In this document: positions 36,054-46,781 of the stretch, in pieces
Numbering within the stretch: position 1 is the stretch's first letter
How the letters are laid out: the number at the start of each line of letters is the position of its first letter
Assembly (NCBI GenBank): GCA_032433765.1
Contig: JAVIAB010000051.1
Span: 49,517,986-49,581,985, forward strand
DNA length: 64,000 nt
Direction: 5' to 3'
DNA from: Megaustenia siamemsis
Lineage: Eukaryota; Mollusca; Gastropoda; Stylommatophora; Ariophantidae
Made by a program: the position numbers and the translations under genes
Notes under the pieces: generated by a model
Told to the model about the DNA's origin: nothing
What the model saw: the letters and a program-made list of their open reading frames with translations, nothing else
Database searches by the model: none

Positions 36054-36379
36054 CGGATATTAAAAAGATGAGCTGAAACCATTAAAGAGTGTCAGATTAT
36101 CGTCAGTACTTACATAATTACTTGAACCTATAACGAATTTAGACATGTAAATATGTAAAATGATATAATGGAAACAAGGGAACAAATAACGAAGTTACAG
36201 CTAAAACAGTTGGATGTAAAGAAAATTGATTTAACACAATTCAAACAAGACAAATAAATTTTATTTGACAACGGGACGCATTAACTTATCGGATATTAAG
36301 AAGATAAGCTGAAACCATTAAAGAGTGTCAGATTATCATCAGTACTTACACAATTACGTGAAATTTTAACGAATTTAGA
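36054..36379 (+). repeat. 90-bp direct duplication flanking a LINE-E relic
   Basis: Copies at 36054-36143 and 36290-36379 (CGGATATTAA...GCTGAAACCATTAAAGAGTG...GAATTTAGA) match at most positions, with a period of 236 bp. The spacer (36144-36289) is an eroded LINE-E tail (TACAGCTAAAACAGTTGG, CAATTCAAACAAGACAAAT) like that at 32820-33110. Far too long for an ordinary LINE TSD; a local tandem duplication is likelier. Confidence 0.75.
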
Positions 36380-36387
36380 AATAATAG

Positions 36388-36900
36388 TCTTGCTAATCAC
36401 GTTCCAGAATTGGTTAATGATTTAACTCTAGATGCAAAACGGGCACTCTACAAAATAATCTTTATCCCAACGTTGTGCTACCAATGCCAGTCCTGGACCA
36501 TAGATGCAAGAACAATAAGAAAAATGATCTCTGCTGAGATGAAATATGTTCGACAAACGACAGGAAACAGCCTGAGAGATAAGATCAGAAATGAAAAACT
36601 GAAAAAAAAAGCTTAGAATAAACTCCGCCAAAGAATATATAAAGAAACAATAGATAAAATGATTTGTTCGCGTGACATAACAGAAAGATCAAAACAAAAC
36701 ACAACGAGCATTCCATAAACGTTGCGAGAACACCAGACCAAAGGGCCGACCATGAAAAAGATGGATTGATGGAATATTAGAAGCACTAGGAAACATAACA
36801 GCAGCAGAGGCAAACAGAAGAGCAAAAGACCGCAAATTATATCTCCCCCCCCCCTCTCCCCCGACGCTGAAAGGCAGATGAGGAAGGAAAAAAGAAGAAA
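36388..36900 (+). mobile_element. LINE-C 3' fragment
   Basis: An open 68-codon piece (36410-36616) reads DAKRALYKIIFIPTLCYQCQ then SWTIDARTIRKMISAEMKYV, followed by frameshifted AFHKRCENTRPKGRP-like and RWIDGILEALGNIT segments to an AGGAAGGAAAAAAGAAG end. A C/T-rich run interrupts it near 36844. Confidence 0.85.
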
Positions 36901-37164
36901 AAGTTTAATGATCGATTGGTTGAAAATTAGGTCAACAAAAAGAAACCAGAAATAAAAGTTACACATATACAGCTTTTGAAAGACTGGAACGATCTTTCTA
37001 CAGCAGAATGATAACATTAAACGATTAGTTCAACGAGAATAAATCATACCTCGTTTCCTACAAATGTGAATTTAGTTATATAAAATTAGTGTTTATTATG
37101 ATGATTATGTCTGGATTTAGAATGAAAAGGCGTGTCCCGTTAATATGCATTGAAGCGTTAGTGC

Positions 37165-37315
37165 CTGAGTCGCTAGTGCGCTTGCTACAGACTAAACGAT
37201 TCCCGCTTCAATTCCCAGATGTGACAAATTATTTTTGGACCGACACAGCTTCAGAGTTCAACTAACTTTCCGAAGTAGGTACCGGAATTATTTTCTGAGA
37301 AAGGGCTGTGCAAAA
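37165..37315 (+). mobile_element. SINE-3 5' part (split by LINE-F)
   Basis: Diverged tRNA-SINE head with a B-box-like GCTTCAATTCC, then a body AGTAGGTACCGGAATTATTTT and TCTGAGAAAGGGC that parallels SINE-1's GGGTACCGGATTTTTTTCTG. The remainder resumes after 37606. Confidence 0.55.
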
Positions 37316-37606
37316 CACAACAAACAATCGGAATGCATGGTCTTTTGACTTTTAGGACGAAGTACAAAATGAAATGGGTTGGCCACGTATTTCGATCATC
37401 ACGCTTAGTAAAAACCATTCTGCAATGAACTGTAACATGAGCGAGATGCAGATACAGACATTTGAAGATTAAATAAAGCGGGCAGGCCTCGACTTTGCAG
37501 AGTTCCAAAGAATGACTAAAGATAGTGAGAAATGGAGAAGGTAGACTAAGTGTGTCAGTGGAACCTTGACAAATCTCTGAGTTACGGGATGATGATGATG
37601 AAGAAG
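37316..37606 (+). mobile_element. LINE-F 3' end nested in SINE-3
   Basis: Reads MKWVGHVFRSSRLVKTILQ, then (shifted) RAGLDFAEFQRMTKDSEKWR and a terminal GTLTNL..TG before (GAT)n. This is the typical C-terminal end of animal LINEs. Only ~290 bp is present and it is frameshifted. Confidence 0.65.
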
Positions 37607-37740
37607 ACAAAATGCCGCAGGCACTATGCTGACCATAGCACTCATACAAAGTGTGGTTAGTCATTCTAAAAATGTCGGACATTAACACTATATTTTTTAA
37701 AATCCGCAAGATGTAAAGTGAACCCCATGCACTCAAGTTA
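37607..37740 (+). mobile_element. SINE-3 3' part
   Basis: GCTGACCATAGCACTCATAC and CATTAACACTATATTTTTT resemble the GACCACATTACCCC and CACTAACACCATATTT blocks of SINE-1, ending GTAAAGTGAACCCC. Strongly diverged. Confidence 0.45.
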
Positions 37741-37954
37741 ATAAATAAATGAGTTTTATAATTGCGTACCGCAGTAAGTGACATAGAAATATGAAACCGA
37801 AAAATGTTTCACTAACAACGTACAATGTAGAGTTTCGGAAGCACAACGCAAGTTAGCTGAGCAAATAAAACAATTGTTCACAATGAAACATGGGACGAGT
37901 GATACAAAAATTAACAACAGGATATACAAACTTTTGCCAAATAAAATCGCCGGC

Positions 37955-38110
37955 CGATCAGTGGTTAGACCACTGACTGACTTTTAAGTTCATCCAGTCT
38001 TATACGGGTATAGACATTTTTACTACGAAAGAAAAACGAACTATTGTAATATTAACTCGGGGTAAAGGCATTACAAATTCGAAGATTCTCTAAAGCTGAT
38101 GGTAACGATG
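37955..38110 (+). mobile_element. eroded SINE relic
   Basis: GATCAGTGGTTAGACCACTG (A-box-like), then GTTCATCCAGTCTTATACGGG, parallels the SINE-1 order AGTGGTTAG, GTTCACCCAGCCTTAAATGGG. No TSD found. Confidence 0.45.
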
Positions 38111-38479
38111 AAAATAAAAAAAAATAAATAAATGGTACAGTTACAGTTTTCGTAACATGGGTTGGTAACCATACCATTGTTATTTTCTTTGTGTGTGTGG
38201 TCCTGTACTATTGACGACCATTAGTAGTTTTCCCATTATAAAACATATTTGCATGGCTGTTTCCCATAAATGTCACGCGACGGCTTCTCTATGTTTTTTC
38301 CTGTTTGCCATTATCGTGCAGTCAATATTAAGCATGTACATTAACAAAAGAAGTATGTCGCGCAATCAAAGTACGATAAGCATTGACATTAAGCGCGAAA
38401 GACAAAGAAAGATCATAACTACTAAATTAATATTGTGTAACAGCGTTAGCTAATGAAAGCATGGGAGCAGGTAACTTAG

Positions 38480-39950
38480 TCGTTACCCATTATTTCATAG
38501 ACAATAGCAGTAACATATGGTAACGACCAGCAGTAGTTGGGACATAAAAGTTAAAGTATGGAAAATTCCCAACCAGAATAACAAAGTGTACAAATAGAGA
38601 TGGCGCATAGTTTATAGTAGGGATAAGGACACCCACCGAGGAATTATACTCGGACATAACAAGGACACCCACCAAGTTAAGGTAGAAGTTCAAGGGGATA
38701 GTAGACAAGGAAGGAAAGGTAGAATTATACTGAGAGTTTAGGTCCATGGAAATTTCTACTTCAATCATGTTTGTGGAAGTGAGAGTAGGCGCATGACAAT
38801 AGTGCATGCACTGACCCCATGACTATGGCCGTCTGATAAATAAGTTGTCATCCAACTACCAGGAAAGGTCATTGTCATGAGGTAATCATTCATTTAAATA
38901 GGGCATAGAGATTCAAGAGTGATCAAAAGAGTGCAAACTGTCACTTTGCGACAGTTTGAATGGCTGCTGAGCTTTTTAGGCGAAGAGTTGTGGCTGAATA
39001 TTTAAACTTCAACACAATAGGTTTGAGTTAGTCAGGAATGAGAATAAGAACAACTTTTAAATTAGACAATCATTATTAGAACATTAGAATAAGAGTCAGA
39101 AATAGGAAGAGCTAGAAGTTTATACAGTTAGAACAGTCAGAACAGTTAGAACAGTTAAGATTAGAAAGTTGGGCCAGTTACTTAGGAAGTTAAGAATCTT
39201 CAAGTGGTAGTTTTAAGTCAGTTGAGAATTTATTAAATAAGTTGATAGAGAGTAGTAAGGATAGCAATGAACATATGAACTTTAGTTGTGAAGTGTTTGA
39301 GAGTTTTCAAGTTCTGTTTCACATTCTAATAAACTTAAGTAAGTGATAGAGAGATTGAATGCAAGATATGCACTTGTGGACTGATCATATCCACCGACTA
39401 TTTGTCTCAGAGAAGTCCATAATTAATTAACATTAATTTAAGAAAAGTGAATCAACCATTAGTCAAATCATTGTGCCAAGAAATATCAATATGCTTGATT
39501 ATGACTATATAATGAGAGAAAAAAGAGTCTGTCATGATCAACATGTGATCAATGTAAATGTGATGAGCTGTGAACAATAACATCAAGATATAATTTCAAT
39601 AAATATTATCTAGTTTCTATAACAATTGTTCATAAGAACGTCTAATGTAATAAGAAGTAAAATTCATGAATTATGATACGAGAACAAGAGAAGTGGTAGC
39701 AACAATTCAGAGTTACAGCCAAAATCAACCAATTTGAAAAGTAAGAACATAAACCATGAATACTAGAGACAGCAACCCGCAGCAAACATTAACAACCGAT
39801 TGCAGCAACAAAAGAGCAGAATGAGGTTCTCGTAAAGGCTGGATTAGACAATTATTGAGCGCCACCTAGGAGCCACGAAACGCATGCAGTGAATGAGCGC
39901 ACCCAACAAGTCTGCGACCCGTTTTGTACGTCAAAGACGATTACCATAAC
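38480..39950. other. unassigned interval, possible LTR-like features
   Basis: A TATA-like CATTTAAATAGGGC near 38890, an AATAAAC signal near 39330 and TGGTAGCAACA near 39693 are arranged roughly as in an LTR and primer-binding site, but no terminal repeats, gag or pol could be found. A 10-bp AGTTAGAACA repeat (about 4 units) occurs near 39121-39160. Confidence 0.25.
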
Positions 39951-40206
39951 CTAAAACGACCCCCGTCCCAAATAGAAGTTGTATTTACTGACGTGGACAA
40001 ATATATTCGTTATTACTTCAGACGGAATGGAAATCGTTGTATTTTTTCTTATTTGATTATAAAAGCACTTTTCAAGCAATGAATGTGCAGCAAGAAATCT
40101 TACAAGTCTGAGTCTAGAAACCACATTTGTAATCAAAGAGCAGCACACACAAAAAAACACTTATTCTCAGAGAAGTTACAAACGTTATATTTCACTGTTC
40201 TGCAGT

Positions 40207-40600
40207 CATCGTCATCATCAAGAGCCGTCTTCGCATCGAAGGTTGGCTAAAATGGAGCGCCATTCCGCTCTGTTTCTTGCTTTGATGGTGCAGGTTGTCA
40301 TAGGATGATTTGTCTATCTTTTGATATTACTCGTCCATGTTAGTCTTGGTCTGCCTCTGCATCTATTACCCTGTATTTTCCCTTACAATATAACTTTTAG
40401 TAGGCTGTTGTGTCTTTTAATAAGCCCTCAAAATAAATTTAATTTGTCCTGTTCTAATTGTGTTTTGTAGTTCTCTTTCAATCTTTAGTTGTTTTAAAAC
40501 TTCATCATTTGTTCTCTTTTCTTTCCGTCCAATTCTACCTATTCTTCTATATATATCCACATTTCAAAGGTTTCAATTTTCTGTTCTGTTTTCTTTTCTG
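40207..40600 (-). mobile_element. LINE-E 3' fragment
   Basis: The reverse complement covers the IYRRIGRIGRKEKRTNDEVL region, tail and ANLRCEDGS-like terminus with a short (GAT)n. An imperfect direct repeat TTCTGCAGT / TTCTGCCAGT at the edges may be the TSD. Frameshifted. Confidence 0.85.
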
Positions 40601-40605
40601 CCAGT

Positions 40606-41030
40606 ACGCGTTAGTATTAATACCAGTCTGGTTCATCTATTTTACAGAAACCATAAGGGATATTTACCGATATGATGGAACCAAAGCTGCAGCGATGAAT
40701 TATTAGCTTTTATTTACTCTCTACTGATATGTGTTGTTGAATATGTTCTTTAATCTGGTTTCAAAAATACCTATTTAACGCTGCCATTAAGACGAGAAAT
40801 GGACCCAGAGTACTAGGATTGTCAAGGACAAGTAATATAATTTATTAAGTTAAGTTTGGTAATGAAGTTCAGGTTTTTGTTGGTGATGTGAAGTTTTTTT
40901 TTTTTTTTTTTTTTGTGTTACAAACAATGTGTCATGTCGTGAAGTGACATTTGTCAAAGACGTAAAGTTTGTTGTTTACACGAAATCTATTATGAACACA
41001 ATGTGTCCCTCAGATATAGAGGTATCATTA
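40606..41030. other. AT-rich interval with poly-T
   Basis: Poly-T at about 40894-40914; nothing else recognised. Confidence 0.5.
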
Positions 41031-41039
41031 AAATAAAGT

Positions 41040-41330
41040 TGCCAATAGCATTACCATCGTCATCAGGTTGCATATCTTTTGCAAAACGTTGCGATCACCA
41101 CAACCCGTTTGAAAGAATCTCCGGCTCTTGCCAGATCTTCTACTTCTTCTAATGTCTCTTTTATGTCTTGAAACCACATTCTTCTTGATCTGTCCCTGAT
41201 GCGATGCCCAGGAACAATACCTTCCATTATCGTTCTTTTCCATGTCTTTTGAAGTGGCCATAAGATTTTAATTTCCTCTTTAGAATGGTGGTTATGAGTC
41301 CGTTCTTTTCAATGTTTTTAATGCCAAAAA
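41040..41330 (-). mobile_element. LINE-D 3' fragment
   Basis: The reverse complement reads KNIEKNGLITTILKRKLKSY then GHFKRHGK, and (shifted) NDNGRYCSWASHQGQIKKN, collinear with the 3' end of the copy at 13351-14816. Broken by frameshifts. Confidence 0.8.
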
Positions 41331-42664
41331 CATGAATTTTATATTTTGTGTTTGAACTAAAATTAAGGTTAAAAACGAAGTAAAGTGACAGGTAACGTTC
41401 TACAATCATATAAAATATATTAATGACGAATGTGTTCTTGTTCTGGTGACTCTTAAGTTATAAAACAATAATTGTCTATATTAAGCTTACAGTGGAGTGA
41501 AATATAGTAAGGACACGATGTTTCACATGAGCATTGAATACATCTCCTACGGTAAGCGGGAGAAAATGAAGGTTTTCGGTCCTGTGGTGGTTACCACTGA
41601 CGTAAGGAAAAGTTTATAGGTCGATTATATAGCTTGTGGGGCCATGACTTTTGGCTCAATAACACTTTAGTGATATTTTCATAGGTTGAATACTGGATCT
41701 TATATGTCCCTATGATTAAAGTCTGTGACATAAATATGAGATATGAGCTGGCGGCTATGCTCTGCTTCAGGAAATTATAGTCAAGCATGAGTCACTGCGC
41801 TTATTTCCCTACCACCATTTGTTTGCTTCTTAGACTGAACGACTCTATTCTTCTTGACAAATAACCCTCAGTTTACAGCAAGGGAATCGTAACGATGTGC
41901 TCAATTATGCCCATGCATTGGTATTCAGTCGCAAGAAAAATGTGCGATGTTGCCCACTTACGCTCGTCTCCATTTCAATGCAGTTCTGTTTTGGCTACAA
42001 TTCTGGCTTCATTTGGGTCACTTCCCAGCTACAAAGAGTGCATGCATATAAAACACTGTGACATACATTTGAACAGATGCACTCTAATAAGATTGTAAGA
42101 CATAGAATATTTCCTTATAATGAAGCAAATTATTAAATCACCCTGTAGAATGATGTCAGATTTGACGAGCTAAGGATAAGCCCGTCATTGGGAAGTTTAT
42201 CATCTCGTGAACACATTTTTAAAATTAGATAAAAGATTTCTCAAATAGCACTAAACCATATAATACATAATGTTGATACCGCGAAATATACAATTTTCAA
42301 CATCTTTGTGTTATATGGAGTAACGTTATTTATCCTATCTATATTTTACTTTAATTTTTTTCTACACATAAGCTAATTTGCTTGAAACGATAATAAACTT
42401 TCCGGTATCATCTATTTTCATCTTTTTTTTTTCTGTATAATGATTTTACTTGTGACATTCTCTTCCAATCTATGCCGCATTTTCTCATAAATAGCAATAA
42501 TATGATGATTTCTGATGTTTATGACGACCTATTTAATAAGCAACAATATTTGTCATTTACCATTTGTCTGCATATTTGTCTTCGAAATTTAAACAAATTT
42601 CAATAATTTTGGAAGCAAAATAAATATTAAAAAAGAAAAAAAAAGGATATACGCATTTGTCTCA
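41331..42664. other. AT-rich interval, nothing identified
   Basis: No gene, RNA or repeat recognised; short ORFs only. Confidence 0.5.
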
Positions 42665-42669
42665 AAACA

Positions 42670-42735
42670 TATTTCTATTGGAACCCAGGACCATTTGTTG
42701 CTGAGACCGACGTCTTATCTCTAAACCACACGGCT
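42670..42735 (-). mobile_element. tRNA-like SINE head relic
   Basis: The minus strand reads GCCGTGTGGTTTAGAGATAA and ends GGTCCTGGGTTCCAAT, resembling A- and B-box halves of a tRNA-derived SINE. Orientation is opposite to the adjoining SINE-2. No folded cloverleaf is evident, so it is not called as a tRNA gene. Confidence 0.4.
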
Positions 42736-42774
42736 CTGCGTAATAACCTTGGGCAGTTAAAAGGTGAAGTCAAA

Positions 42775-43062
42775 ACGTCACTGCTCGGGTAAAAGTTGTT
42801 ATAAGCCTAATCAAATGACTTCTCTCTGCGACAACCACCCCTGGTCTCAGCAGCGAGGCCCGGCTTGAACCGTCAGTTACTCATCGACGGAAAAAAACAT
42901 GAGTACCTCCGAAGTCGGAGTTATCTGCCTGTGCGGCGAGGGACCCCGCTGCACGCGGCTGCCAGGGAAAAATGGATTTACACGTAAAATTCAGTTCCTA
43001 GTCTCTAGGGACTTCGTCAGAGTTGAAAGCTGGCGGACGCAACAACAACAACAACAACAATG
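42775..43062 (+). mobile_element. SINE-2 copy with (CAA)n tail
   Basis: Collinear with the copy at 5344-5640: TCTCTCTGCGACAACCACCC, TTATCTGCCTGTGCGGCGAG, then AGTTCCTAGTCTCTAGGGAC and an ACAACAACAACAA tail at 43040-43061. The tRNA-derived head is not evident in this copy. Confidence 0.75.
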
Positions 43063-44215
43063 GTTCCGATGACGTGCAACGAAGTTAGTGCACGTAGGTC
43101 AATGTTCTGCTCTGTGTCTTTCAATATTTCGAGGAGAATATAGGAATACATATGGGTATGTAATGAAAGCAGCGATGATAATCTTACCATATTAATAATG
43201 TAACATGTTTCTATTTTAGGTGAGAATAAATGGCATTTAGTATTGTAGGAATTTACAAGGAAGAAACAAAACTTTTAATTAATTATAAATATTAATAGTT
43301 CACAATAAATAGCAATTTTGAATTATTTTTAAAGTGATGGCTCAAACGTTATTCCACACATTTATATTTTGGACATAGTAATTGCTAGTTAGCATACGCT
43401 TCTAAAAATGTAAATGTCTTAGATTCTTTTCACAAAATATGCGTGTAACATATATAGTCAAACTGTTGATGGTAACTGTCAACGTGGGGAAGAGCATGTG
43501 AAGGGTGGCAGAGTATTTAATCACGTGGACTTTCTGTTGCCTCCCCCCACATGTGACGTCACAAGAGTGCAACAGCTTTTCTGATCAAGAATACGAAAAC
43601 ACAGTCACCCAATATTGCTAGTCCACATTTGGCTGTAAGACCAGGATGGTGTGCCTCTTGTATTTGGATGCATTGTGACAAAATACTATTGGCCCATGTT
43701 GGTGTATATTATTAGATCTATTTTATTTGTTTTTATCCCTTTGCTTGTTTGTATGCGGCATGTATGCTAATTTGGTCTAAAGTATAATGCTATGGTTCCG
43801 CATCAAGATGGAGATTTGTTTTTCTTTCTCTTACTAGGAACGATTGATTAGTGGTCTAACTAGCCGTCGTCATGATTCATCCATTACTATTGGAAACGAC
43901 ATCTCGACTCTTAGATACAAACAAATAATTGTAGCCAAGACCTAGCTGTGCGGTTGAGAGGCTCGCCTAGAACAGGAGCGAGTTGTGAGATACAATGCGG
44001 ATCCTGTGCAAAGTTTGACACATACAAGCAAAGATACTTGGACATAGAGAATTTCTTCACTGTGCGCCATCTTCAGCTTGAAATGACAATAGAGAGGTAG
44101 ATGCTTTTTTTTAAATTTACGTTTCGTTATTTATATTTACGTTTCGCTTTTTAGTCTCGAGCTCCTCCTAATTTTTTAATCGTACAATTGTATATATTTC
44201 TACACCCATCCTACA
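43063..44215. other. unassigned interval with a cluster of promoter-like motifs
   Basis: Contains the E-box/CRE cluster described separately, a good splice-acceptor-like tract (TTTTTCTTTCTCTTACTAG at about 43819-43837) and a tRNA-like stretch near 43944-44010. No coding exon could be identified. Confidence 0.35.
43521..43562. promoter_or_regulatory. E-box / CRE motif cluster
   Basis: CACGTG at 43522-43527 and CACATGTGACGTCAC at 43548-43562, in which an E-box overlaps a palindromic CRE (TGACGTCA, 43554-43561). A CCAAT motif lies near 43607. Such motifs can occur by chance; no transcript supports them. Confidence 0.25.
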
Positions 44216-44498
44216 TCCCCTCATGTAAAAAAAGTAAAGTACCCCCGTCACGTCAAGTGCCGTATATGGAAATATGGTGTTAGTGACCCTATATTTTACA
44301 GACCTTCAGCACATGATTTTTGAGGTAATGTGGTCGGTATTACGCCCGTTCTGCTTTACTTTCCCAGAAAAAAAATCCGGTACCCATTTAAGGCTGGGTT
44401 AACCCGGAAGCCGTCGGTTGGGATCGAACTCTACCCCTTGTCCTTTGTAGTCCAGTTCAGTAACCACTGAGCTATCGCGGCTCCCCTCCCCTCATGTA
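44216..44498 (-). mobile_element. SINE-1 with 12-bp TSD
   Basis: Minus-strand copy between TCCCCTCATGTA repeats (44216-44227 and 44487-44498). Head with A box TAGCTCAGTGG and B box GTTCGATCCC. The terminal hairpin has one change (CACTTGACGT). Confidence 0.94.
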
Positions 44499-44561
44499 GC
44501 ACTTATAATTCTCTCTCTTTTCTTATCTCAACATTTTACTTTTCCTCTCTCTCTGTCCATT

Positions 44562-44590
44562 CTAAAGAAGGCCAAAGGCCGAAACGTCAG
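44562..44590 (+). ncRNA. hammerhead-like core relic (speculative)
   Basis: CTAAAGA (44562-44568), a GGCC-AAA-GGCC hairpin and GAAAC (44581-44585) follow the order of a hammerhead ribozyme core (CUGANGA, stem II, GAAAC). The usually invariant G of CUGANGA is A here. Stems I and III were not found, so this is at best an inactive relic. Hammerheads are known in Penelope-like retroelements. Confidence 0.25.
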
Positions 44591-44646
44591 TATTGTGTTG
44601 TGTTCCTTCCTCGTAAAGCTGTCACCATACATTGGAGTGCTTATCA

Positions 44647-44665
44647 CCCCCCCCCCCCCCCCCCC
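44647..44665 (+). repeat. poly-C tract (19 C)
   Basis: Nineteen consecutive C residues, unusual in this AT-rich window. It precedes a short open stretch at about 44690-44817 reading LLVNEVQELKLIHSTIQHL, which ends in a stop. Confidence 0.95.
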
Positions 44666-44689
44666 TTACTGGCTCCTAGATACTTGTAA

Positions 44690-45700
44690 GCCTTCACGCT
44701 GCCTCAGTACAGCAATTGTTAGTGAATGAGGTGCAAGAGCTCAAGTTAATTCACTCGACTATCCAGCATCTAAGTTCACAAAATAATGAAAATCCGGATA
44801 CAGATGACCTTGCGTAGTTCTGACAAGACTACCCAACAATTAGTCAGTTGTAGTGAACAATATTGGCGCTCTACGTCATTAGGCTCAATGAAGACTGCCA
44901 TCTCTTCCTTCCACATGGGTGTTACCAGACCTTGCCTCTACACGCATGTAACGCCTACATGAGGTAAGGGGAATGGAAGAAAGTGGCAAATTTCATCCGT
45001 CAAGTAATTTCTTCTAGGAGGCGGGCTGTGGAGTGCGAAGAGAATTGCGAGTCATGCCCTAGCCGTAGTCATTCACTGCATCAATTCATTGCTCCAGCTG
45101 TCTAGACAAACTGTTCAAACGGCGTCAGGACTATAAAGTGATGTTGACGTTGCGTTGCTCATCTTCACTTAAATCAACATTGCTCACATCTTCTTTTATT
45201 ATTATACAACAACCTACGACATGTCAAAATGTCCCAAATATTTCGATGATCGCAATGTACCTTTCCCTATTTTATTTTTACAGCGTGGTTAAATAGCTAT
45301 GTGAAAAATGGTTAAATGGTTGCATTAACTTCCATTTTTTGAAAATAAAAAAGCACACCTAACAACAAGAACGGAATTTAGATCGTGTACCACTAGAATA
45401 TCCCATACACCCATAAAACGTCTTTCCTACACTGTCTATCTTTCACTGAACTTGTTCAACTCACACTAAAAAAAGAAATATCACATCACAATCGATGCAG
45501 CCGCTACGGGTATAAACGTGTCCATTTAGTCTGCAGCGTTCAAGCATAAACTTTACATATATAAATGTCGTTGATGTACGCTTCTCAAATTAGATTGATA
45601 AACAAAGACTAATTTACAGATCAGATATTAGTGTACACGAAGCACTCAGGTCAGAATATGAGGACGCGTTCTTTTCTGAGTGTAGAGACTATCAGAACGG
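44690..45700. other. unassigned interval with small ORF pieces
   Basis: Two short stop-bounded plus-strand stretches look protein-like (the coiled-coil-like one near 44690-44817 and one near 44970-45107 reading SSRRRAVECEENCESCPSRS), separated by a GAGGTAAGG donor-like site. No family recognised. Confidence 0.25.
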
Positions 45701-45898
45701 TAGTCGGACATTATGTGTAGTCGGACATTATGTGTAGTCGGACATTATGTGTAGTCGGACATTATGTGTAGCCGGACATTATGTGTAGTCGGACATTATG
45801 TGTAGTCGGACATTATGTGTAGTCGGACATTATGTGTAGTCGGACATTATGTGTAGTCGGACATTATGTGTAGTCGGACATTATGTGTAGTCGGACAT
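45701..45898 (+). repeat. 17-bp minisatellite, nearly identical units (~12)
   Basis: The unit is TAGTCGGACATTATGTG with a single variant (CCGGAC near 45770). High homogeneity suggests recent expansion. A CT-rich microsatellite follows at about 45915-45965. Confidence 0.97.
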
Positions 45899-46230
45899 AT
45901 TAACGTATTCCAAGCTTTCTCTCTCCCTCTCTCTCGCTCTCTCTCTCTCTATCTATCTATCTCTTTCTACTCATCATGGATGCAAGCTTTAAAATAATGT
46001 ACGAGCTCTGTAACATATTCTAGGTTACCTGAGCTAAATACAGAAGGTGGGTCAAAATTACTTCACAGCAGACATTTTTGTGTGGTTATTTCATTGTTAG
46101 AGTTTGAAGTGAGTTGGCTTGTTTGTTTCGTCTACAGCAATGAAGAGCCTACATTTGTACGATCCCCGTGCTTGCTGATTAAATCATCTATAACATTCCT
46201 CACAACACTTGTGCTACACTTTATTAAAAT

Positions 46231-46475
46231 GGGAGACGTGATAGCTCAGTGGTTAGTGAACTGGACTACATAGGACAAAAGATTGAGTTCAATCCAAATC
46301 GACGGCTGCCAGGTTCACCCAACCTTAATGGGTACCTGATTTTTTTCTAGGAAAGTTAAGCTGCACTGGCGTAATATTGACCACATTACCCCAAAAATCA
46401 TGTGCCTAAGGTATGTAACAATTATGGTCATTAACACCATATTCCATATACGCCACTTGGCGTGACGGGGCACTG
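46231..46475 (+). mobile_element. SINE-1, older copy
   Basis: Head GGGAGACGTGATAGCTCAGTGG, with a diverged B box (GAGTTCAATCC). Body and CGCCACTTGGCG hairpin are recognisable. It ends at GGGGCACTGA without the TTTACTTT tail; no TSD found. Confidence 0.9.
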
Positions 46476-46781
46476 ATTGAAATATATGTGATATAACTTT
46501 GTTTTTCTATCTTACACTGTACGTTTATAAATTGTAATTAGTTAAATGAGGAATTTAAGTTGATAAGAAATGCTCTCTTTTTAGCGTTCACTTACTATAG
46601 TGGTGTAAATGCTCGGCGTTGCTACTTTACGACAAAGATGTGATATATGCGCCTTCCGCTCCCACACAACCGTCTTCGGTATGGGTACATTTGCTTAACA
46701 AACTTTGAAGCCAGTTCACTCTTTTCTACTTTAAACTGCCAAAAGTTCTTTAACATGCGCGAATAAACACGAGACCTCTAG
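46476..46781. other. AT-rich interval
   Basis: Nothing identified apart from a pyrimidine-rich stretch (CACTCTTTTCTAC) upstream of the candidate exon. Confidence 0.4.

Noticed and set aside
36613..37017. 134-codon membrane-like minus ORF
   Set aside because: Its start overlaps the antisense strand of the LINE-C tail, including a C/T run, which gives hydrophobic antisense codons.
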